Below are positions 56,953 to 64,000 of a DNA stretch of 64,000 bases, piece after piece; the first letter of the stretch is position 1; each line of letters begins with the position of its first letter. The notes beneath the pieces were generated by a model. It was not told where the DNA came from. It made no database searches and worked only from the letters and a program-made list of their open reading frames with translations. This stretch comes from Leptodactylus fallax (taxonomy: Eukaryota > Chordata > Amphibia > Anura > Leptodactylidae), in the NCBI GenBank assembly GCA_947044405.1, contig CAMRHE010000157.1, forward strand, positions 3,052,501 to 3,116,500, read 5' to 3'. Position numbers and translations under genes: made by a program.

Positions 56953-58390
56953 TATAATTGGGTGTCATCAGCATGAAGATGGTGCTGAAAGCCAAATCTG
57001 CTGATCGTTTGTCCAATAGGGGCTGTGTAAAGTGAGAATAGAATGGGACTTAGGGCTGAGCCCTGGGGAACCCCAACTGCACGGGGAAGAGGGGAACTAA
57101 CAGAGGCCACAAATGATTCACTGAAAGCGTGGTATGAGAATAGGAGGAGAACCAGGAGAAAGCAAAGTCTGTGAGGCTGAAAGAGCAGAGCATACGGAGT
57201 TGCTGGTCTACTGAAAGGTCCAGAAGAATAAGAGAATAGTTGCTTTTAGATTTAGCTGTCAGAAGATCTTTGGAGACTTTTGTAAGGGCTGTTTCAGTAG
57301 AATGCAGAGTGCGGAAGGCAGATTGTAAAGGGTCAAGAAGAGATTTAGCAATATGATAGCAGATTAGGTGAGAATAGACCAAGCGTTCCAAGATTTTGGA
57401 GATGAAGGGGAGATTAGAGATGAGTCAGTAGTTAGCAGCACAGGATGGGTCAAGGTAGGATTTTTCAGTAGTGGTGTTAAAAGAGAAGGGAAAGATTCCA
57501 GAACAAAGAGAAGTTAAATATTTTAGTAAGAAAAATAGTGACAACCAGGTACAGAAACTGGAGAAGGTGTGAGGGGAAATGGTCACTAATGCAGGGTGAG
57601 AAGAAGAAAGGAGCTGGGAGGCTTCCTCTTCTGTAACTAGATAAAAAGATGGGAATGGAACAGGATGATATATGATAGGTGAGGAGATCAATGCTGTTTG
57701 GGGGATTGGGTGATTATTTCCTGGCAGATCTTATAAGTTTTGTCATGGAAATAAGTGGCCAGGTCCTCAGCACAGTGGTCTGTGACAGGTACCTTCACCT
57801 TGGTAATGAGTAAGGAATAAAAAGGTTTAAAGAGTCATTTAGGGTTATTGGAGACTGAAGAGATGAGAGTGGTGAAGTAGGACTGTTTGGTGAGGTGAAG
57901 GGCAGAACTATATGTTTTGAGCATACACTTGAAGTAGAGGAAGTCTGCAGGTTTATGTGATTTTCTCCACAGACATTCACAACATCTAGAACACTGCTGA
58001 TAAAAACACATATGTGGTGTGTGCCAGGGTTACCACCGTCTGTTTCGAAATGTTCAAGTGGAGCAGGGAACTGCCTCATTCACTGCACTTTTAAGTGACT
58101 GGTGGCCAGGTTGGGACAGGATAGCGAAGAGATTTGGGACAGTGATGACTGTGAAATGTCTGAGAAGTACTAGGTGTTAATATCATGTAGAATCCTATAT
58201 GTATGGTGAGTTGGTGTGTTCTGTGAAAGATGGTAAGTGTTGATGTTAAAAGACAAAAGGTTATGGTCAAAAAGCGGGAGAGTAGAATTAGTAAACTTAG
58301 AAAAGTCGGAGGAAAACTAGACCAAGGGTATTGCAGTCTTTGCTTCTTGGCTTTAACTCCCACACACAAAGTTATCCAGGTATTGGAAGG
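56953..58390 (-). pseudogene. LINE ORF2 relic: endonuclease end to catalytic Asp pair
   Basis: Frames change several times. Recognisable in order: SFNINTYHLSQNTPTHHTY near 58215, a CxxxHDKTYKI-type connector near 57730, ISNLPFISKILERLVYSHLI near 57390 (start of the reverse transcriptase domain), [43 protein letters not shown] (57070-57015), and HADDTQLY with the catalytic Asp pair at about 56964-56972. The Tc1 element at 55319-56950 begins directly after DDTQLY. Many stops; inactive. Confidence 0.8.
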
Positions 58391-58856
58391 GTGAGCCAGG
58401 GCTGCTCAGGAAGTTCCAGCTATTTATGCATTACCAATAGCTAGCAAGTAATGCTACATTTTGGTGGGGAAATGTATAGCCAGATGAAGCCTTGGTGATA
58501 ACTGATGGACCACTGTGCCAAATTCTTTGTGGCATAACCACTTTAACAAATCACTGAATTGAAAGAATTTCACTCATTTTAAATCATATGATAACATGAA
58601 AATAATTTGTTGATTTTGGCACGACTGGCTGATCATCTTTTGTGGATGGCAGTCTCCCAACATTGCCCCTATGGAAGATTTTAGGGGATAGAAAATGTGT
58701 TCTGTTGGATTTCAACACACCCAGTATTTTTTGTTGTTGTATTTTCAGTTCTGCCCAATTTTCCTAGCATTCCCTGTTTGCTTCATAGAGCTTGTTTGAT
58801 GATTTATATTCTGGGATGTGCAGTCCTTATACCAGACACTATTCAGTAATCTTGAC
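58391..58856. other. No recognised feature
   Basis: This follows the LINE 5' break. Nothing recognised. Confidence 0.5.
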
Positions 58857-59023
58857 TTAAGAGCTTGTACCAGGATAAGCATATGCATGTCTGGTCTGGA
58901 AGTGAATCAAGCTGAGCTGCAATACCAGACACAAACCAAGGACAATTTTGACACCGTTTCTGGGAGAAAGCAGACATAATAATAAAAGTGATGTTTTTCT
59001 TATCCTGGTAGGACCCCTTTTAA
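58857..59023. mobile_element. Short TTAA-flanked miniature element
   Basis: The left end TTAAGAGCTTGTACCAGGAT, then AAG, and the right end (complement) TTAAAAGGGGTCCTACCAGG, then ATAAG, match with one gap. TTAA lies at both edges. Interior GCTGAGCTGCAATACCAGAC is a phrase I know from frog miniature elements. Confidence 0.7.
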
Positions 59024-59486
59024 TGCAAGCATACAGAATATGTTGGAATATCAGAGAATTGTTGATTCCTTGCCTTTATATGAAAGAAAACATGGCCTGA
59101 CTGTCAGGAATGTTACAGCATATTTACAATTCATAGCAGAAATTTCTTGCGGTGTTCCATACATCTTGAACTGGGGCTGCGGAAATCCATTTGGATGCCA
59201 CAGAAATACCCCATTTAGATGTACAGAAAAGGTTTTCAGTCACAATAACTTTACACCTGTGGGTCAAATCATGGATTTTGCCTTGATATTTGCAAAACAC
59301 CAGCTATTGGTCTGACGTGGTGTGTGAACAGATCCTTTAGTAACCGTAACCATGCAGGTATTCTAGTTTAAAAGACAAATTAGAATGATCCTGAATTGTT
59401 AAGTCCACAGATTCACATTTTGTTATGAACTATAGTTTTGTTGGCAAGCCTTATACAGGACATTCATAAAGGAAATGGGACATCCC
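59024..59486. other. No recognised feature
   Basis: An open frame of 91 codons (59040-59315) has no recognised domain. Confidence 0.45.
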
Positions 59487-60150
59487 TGTTAGGATTCAGA
59501 TGCAAGGTAAGGAATGTACTGGTCTTACTGGAGAGCAGCAGCAGGAATGGGCTGACAACTGCGAGCAGTAGAAAATACTACTTAAAGGCAAAACACTACT
59601 GTGAGCCAAGAACGGCCTCCGATGCCTTCACCAGAGCTCCTCGCAAGAAGAGATGGAATTTTGCTGAATCTGAAGACCAGAATTGTCACCAGAACAGAAA
59701 GTGTATTACAAATAAATGCACTGCAGCAGAAGCCTACACCAAATCCACACACACTACTCACAGGGACAGAGAAAACAGAACGGTCGACAATCATGGGTCA
59801 GCAGCTGAGGAGGGCAACACAGATCCAAATCACGAGACAAAGACAAATCCGGGAAACAAGACAATAGTCGGAACCGATCAGGAATGCCAGAACAAAATCG
59901 CAAGACAACAGAGGAATCTAGGTACACAGCCAAAAGTCAGGTATAGGAGCAGTCAAATCAAAGTCAGGCGCTTAGCAGGAGTTAGGAAACTGATAGCCAG
60001 CAAAGCTGACTGATAGGGAGTGGTTTAAATAGGCCTACTCAGGAAGCTTCCCTATGTTGTCACGGCAACCTTAAAACAGCAACCACCAATCCTTCTTTAT
60101 GTTGACCTGACAACTTTAAAGCAGCAACAACAGATGTCACATTCCTGACA
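59487..60150 (-). mobile_element. Solo-LTR-like block
   Basis: Borders TGTTAGGATTCAGATGC and ACATTCCTGACA give TG...CA with an inverted TGTTAGGAWT end. On the minus strand it has a TATTTAAA box-like site (GGCCTATTTAAACCACTCC, about 60030), then CTGACTTTTGGCTGTG-style pyrimidine-spaced text and GCATTTATTTGTAATACAC, in the order of an LTR promoter and leader. The start resembles 51503-52258. Flanks ATCCC and ATTCT give no clean duplication. The 191-codon open frame across it has no domain. Confidence 0.55.
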
Positions 60151-61347
60151 ATTCTTTTATGAAAATCTGTAATACCATCCAGAACAGATGGACCTGGTGC
60201 ACTAATACCTTTCCATTACCTTCCTCTGACAATTGTGCCAATTCTTTCCTTCCTTTGTTTGCTAGCTTTGGAGGGCCTAAAGGAGAAGAAAGTTATTTAC
60301 AGGTTGTCAACACCAAGTAGCAAAGTGGATGGAACCAATCTTGGCTGGGTCCTCTTTCTCCAGGGGCCTCATAGCAGTCACAAGGGTTGCCTCTGTGGGA
60401 CATAAACCCTAGATCAGTGGTAGATGAGCTGAAGAGATGTTGATAACTAATAAAAGAGCTATAAGTGGAATTGAAAAATATTAATAAAATAGGAATACCA
60501 ACATGAGTAATAGGAAAGGAGCCAAAATCCCTTACAATGTAGGTTTATTCCTGGAACTTCATGAAATGTACCCCTTTTTACTTTACAAAGTTGTGTTGAT
60601 GTTTGCCACCAAATAATTTGGAAAGAGATCTCTAGTTTATGCCATTCTTATGTTTGATCTCTTCAGGCTTGAGGAAGAGCATGGGATCAGAAGAATGAGA
60701 GAACTGTTGTGTTGTCATGTAGCTTTAGTAAAGCTGTGGTCTCAGGCTGTTCTCTGCATTGATCATGTCCCCAGGCTCCCTGGTTATGCAGGTTCACAGG
60801 GAGAACAGATGAACTTCATGTATTTAAAAGAGATAATAACGATGGATTTGTGTACGCAGACAGTTCTATTCAGATATTTCAAGTCTGAGGGCACTTGTTG
60901 AAAGACAGGATATACCTCTGGGAAAACGGAAGCTTAATCCGCTGTACAATTAAGCCATGACTACAGCAACAACTAGTGATGCAGCAATTATATGGCTGGT
61001 AATTTTTCCAATAATTGGTGGTCGCCATAGTTAGAAAAGATGCAAGTCATGCTTATGAAACATTCTAGATATAGCTGCAGTAATAGCATTTAAGAAAAGT
61101 AGGTCTACAAGTTCTCAGTACGCATATTCATTCCTTCCATGACTGCATCAATCTCTGTACACCCTATGCAAGTACTTGTACAGTATACATTCATAGAATG
61201 CACATCTTTTTAAGAACTAAGATGGACAAATGACCCACCTTTATAAACCAATAACAGCTGTCGCTATGAATCAAAGGGATTCTTCTCCTACCTTTATTTT
61301 TCAGGTCCGCGCCACCGTTTTTGAGTTTTGTCTTCTTTCTTCGTTAT
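60151..61347. other. No recognised feature
   Basis: No repeat ends or supported frames. Confidence 0.5.
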
Positions 61348-61728
61348 GCAAATTAGTCTTCAGAAAGCACAGGGGGCGTTCCCCCCTGTGCTCAAAGCAC
61401 TGCCTCATCATAGGTTTCCAGCACCGCCTCTCTCTTCTGCTCCTGACGCGTCTCCTCCTCTTCACTCCTCTTCTTACATGAGACCACCGCAAATTGGCCG
61501 ACGGAACAGCCGGCTGCACATGTGTCGTCGCCATTTTGCGGTGGTCTCTTACACAAGACATTCGCAGTCAGCCGTTCCATCGGCTATTTTGCAGTGGTCT
61601 CGTGTAAGAAGAGTGAAGAGGAGGAGACGCGGCAAGAGCAGAAGAGAGAGGCGGTGCTGGAAACATATGACGAGCCAGTGCTTTGAGCACAGGGGAACGC
61701 CCCCTGTACTTTCTGAAGACTAATTTGC
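61348..61728. mobile_element. Foldback element with arms of about 155-160 bp
   Basis: The left arm 61348-61507 and right arm 61574-61728 are complementary along their whole length. Outer ends are GCAAATTAGTCTTCAGAAAG and CTTTCTGAAGACTAATTTGC (one mismatch on each side of the line). Paired interior includes GCACAGGGGGCGTTCCC, TTCCAGCACCGCCTCTC, CGTCTCCTCCTCTTCAC and GAGACCACCGCAAATTGGCC with their partners. The 66-base loop contains a further direct copy of the GCGGTGGTCTCTTACA motif. It is GC-richer than its surroundings. The open frames on both strands are by-products of the palindrome. Confidence 0.9.
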
Positions 61729-63119
61729 AAAAGAACTTGACTTCCTCTGCTCAGTGCCCACCAACATGATCAGATGCAGTAACCTTGAGCTAAATGCGCC
61801 AATGCATTAGATGATTTTTATACACTTAATAAAAGCAGGGAATAAGGTAAAATAAAAAGACCACTAATCTTTATTAGTCCTGCCGAGAACACTTGCCTGT
61901 GATGCTGCAGCTAATCGCTGGTCTCAGCGGGATTGAGCCATATATGTAGGCATTACTGCTGAGGCTAATAATTTTCAGTAGTGGTCACATATTCATATAC
62001 AGCATTGCTGCAGGGAAGTAAACAAAAACCAGTGGGGACCACCAGAGCAGTGACACTGGAGCGACAAGGGTTTTACAAAGTGAGCATATGGTATTTATTT
62101 TACAACATTCCCAATCTCCACATTCAATATCTGTTGCTAGAATCCTGGACAGTCCATTGACCTCTTTGTGCACAGATAATGTCATTGTGTTATGTTACTC
62201 ATATTTTGTACATGTAAATACTAAGGTCATGTTCAGATGAGACAGGCTTCCCTACTGAAACTCTGTAACAAAGGAAACTATAATACAAATGAACAAGTCT
62301 CTAGAAAACCCAATTTACGGGCAGCAGAAAAAATTACTAAAAAATCAATATGGATACTAAATTTCTTATGTTTTCTCTTTGGATTAATTCATTTGATTAA
62401 TTTTGACACTTCCAGTTAGGCCAGTTTCACACGTTTGGGTTAAACGGCTGGATTTACCAGCTGGAACATAGGTAAGATTAACTAAACTGACGTGCTGAGT
62501 TCATCTGAGCCAGGTTTGGAACAGTATATCTGGCCAACACACTGACCTATTTTTCCCAACCCAAACTCAATCGATTGAGGCCGTCCCTAGAATTTCTGCA
62601 AACTTCATCTTAAGGTATAGGCCCCACGTTGTGGAAACACAGCGTTTTTGGCTGATGCAGAAACGCAGCAGATAAAAAAAAAAAACTATGTATTTCAGTC
62701 CCAGCAAAGTAAATGAAATTTTGTTGCTCACACATTACTAAAAAAAATCCTGCATGTTAATTTTAGCTGTGGAATTGCAGAAGCATTTTCCCTATAGATT
62801 TAATAGGGGAAGGAAAAAGGCAGAGCAAAACGCATCAAAAACTCAAAGAAAGATTTGTCACAAATCAGGGTCTCACACAAAATCTATCCACACACTGTAT
62901 GCCAACTCTGAGGGGTATTCATATACCTTACTCAACACAGACGCACATGCGATTATAAAAAAGGGAACTCAGCTTCCACACTCCCTTACAACTGTGGCTA
63001 CACAGGAGTGAAGCAACCTTCTACAATCACACATCCACACAAATATCTGCCACCACTTACCACTTATGGTAGACAAGACACCAATATACCCAAACCATGC
63101 ACCAATAGCAATCAAAAGG
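61729..63119. other. Quiet, with one hAT-like end fragment
   Basis: At 62610-62690, AGGCCCCACGTTGTGGAAAC and ACAGCGTTTTTGGCTGATGC match the left end type of 43454-43664. GGCCAGTTTCACACG at 62419 is another such end. No gene recognised. Confidence 0.4.
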
Positions 63120-64000
63120 GTAACAAGAGTGAGTGATTTTTACGCTCTTTAGGCTTGTGGGGGCTATGAAGGATCCTGTCCTGCTGAACCCACGTTAAGC
63201 GCACCTGAGCGCTTCAATTACCTCACACCCACCTCCAGTGAGTGTTCCGGGCGATAGGATAATACAAAGATGAGGTTTTTAAATTTTATATATTTATTAA
63301 CCCAAGTGGGTCGGTACTACGCATTAACATATACAGAAATATATATCAATGACTAAACAAGCGGATTACGGATAAAGTAAAATACAGCACACAAAATAAA
63401 AAGGGAAATAAAAGATAGAAAAAAAATATTGGCACAGGCTTGTAGTCCGTTTCTCTAGGCCACAGCAGTTTCTTGCGCCTAGGGCACTTCCTTCAGTGAG
63501 TTACAGAAACATGTTCTCTCATGCGGTCCAGAACAAAGGGAAAGGCTTCAGGCCTCAATGCTAGCCCCATGCTGCATTCCACAGTAGGACAAGCTCTCTC
63601 ATCTTCTCCCAGATTAGAGCTGCTCGCTGCCGTTTGCTGAGTGATAAAGAATCTAGGTCTCCGTTCAGCATATGGCTAGTGCCCCACCCACACCTCCTCC
63701 CCAGGCAGCCTCCCTTCTCGCTCCTTTGCAGAGCCCTTGGACAGATGGGTACCTTCCTAGGTGCTGGGAGAGATGTGTGTCTGTGGGTGAACTTAAGGTC
63801 ACTGGCCTTCTCTTCCCCATGGACATCTGTCCAGGGATAATAAAACTGGTTGGCTAGAGCAGGCCATCTCCCATGATACACACACAAAACCACTGAAGCG
63901 TATCATTCAGCAGTGTAAACCCAACTTAAGCACAACATTCCAACAAATAGGGGAAGGACTGATATGAGCAAGTAAAAATACATTTCTAAGAAAGATGTAC
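63120..64000 (-). mobile_element. LTR-like relic, minus strand, runs off the window
   Basis: The complement of 63120-63340 repeats the end of 45330-46490: TAGTACCGACC, GGGTTAATAAATATATAAAA, GTATTATCCTATCG, GGAACACTCACTGGAGG, GAGGTAATTGAAGCG. AATAAA on the minus strand is at 63293-63298. Farther in, similarity is weaker (TTTTTATTTTGTGTGCTG). The 110-codon minus frame at 63561-63893 has no recognised domain. Confidence 0.55.

Larger units (their letters stand above)
50975..58390 (-). mobile_element. CR1/L2-type LINE, broken by two Tc1 insertions
   Basis: Three collinear minus-strand pieces: 56953-58390, 54931-55316 and 50975-51218. Taken in order they follow a CR1/L2 ORF2 from the late endonuclease region through reverse transcriptase to the C-terminus, 3' region and an ATAATAAATAATA-type tail near 50975-51000. 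Tc1 elements fill both gaps and leave TA at the joints, so the LINE predates them. The 5' part of the LINE is missing beyond about 58390. Confidence 0.85.

Noticed and set aside
59438..60013. 191-codon plus-strand open frame rich in Lys, Asn and Thr
   Set aside because: It lies across a TG...CA LTR-like block on the antisense side and has no domain.
61301..61723. Arg-rich open frames of 62-131 codons on both strands
   Set aside because: By-products of a long palindrome: the same residues (SRRERRCWK) appear from both strands.

Overview
The window reads as a repeat-packed vertebrate nuclear region, most likely from a frog (Anura). I infer this from the mix of DNA relics: Tc1-like transposons, TTAA-flanked inverted-repeat elements of the kind abundant in anurans, hAT-like miniature elements, CR1/L2-type LINEs, a Penelope-like element with a GIY-YIG domain, and LTR-like blocks. 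No prokaryotic or organellar features and no tRNA or rRNA genes were seen. I found no host protein-coding gene I can defend. The window is best read as intergenic or intronic DNA.

Layout. 1-1130 is the 3' part of a Tc1-like element, running into an odd G/T homopolymer stretch to 1440. 2.5-6.1 kb holds small transposon relics (inverted-repeat elements, a CR1-like LINE scrap). 7021-7851 is a hAT-like element with 8-bp target duplications and a 31-bp minisatellite inside. 8958-9470 is a badly decayed second type of Tc1-like transposase. 10.4-11.3 kb and 12.2-12.5 kb are inverted-repeat elements. 12.5-20.5 kb is mostly quiet. 20.5-28.3 kb is dense: minisatellite-bearing repeats, an LTR relic, LINE relics, and an old TTAA element split by a LINE reverse transcriptase fragment and a deleted Tc1 copy. 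30.9-35.4 kb contains four inverted-repeat elements, two of them abutting on one TTAA. 38.3-39.4 kb and 42.4-43.7 kb hold further relics. 45.3-46.5 kb and 63.1-64.0 kb (opposite strands) share a diverged LTR-like end.

The most structured part is 47.2-58.4 kb. A full-length but frameshifted Tc1 copy (47261-48851) is followed by a nested tower. A minus-strand CR1/L2 LINE (about 50975-58390) was hit by two different Tc1 elements, 51221-54928 and 55319-56950. The first of these was itself entered by an LTR-like block (51503-52258) and a 5'-truncated Penelope-like element (52332-53621). Its 340-residue transposase ORF is still open but carries Val where the first catalytic Asp belongs. The second keeps all three acidic residues and has one premature stop.

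The unexpected thread is a roughly 31-bp tandem module that recurs in several apparently unrelated elements (near 7.1, 20.6, 22.6, 27.5 and 39.1 kb). A near-perfect foldback element at 61348-61728 is the other structure worth attention. Boundaries come from reading terminal repeats and target duplications by eye; family names are from recognition, not from a database search.
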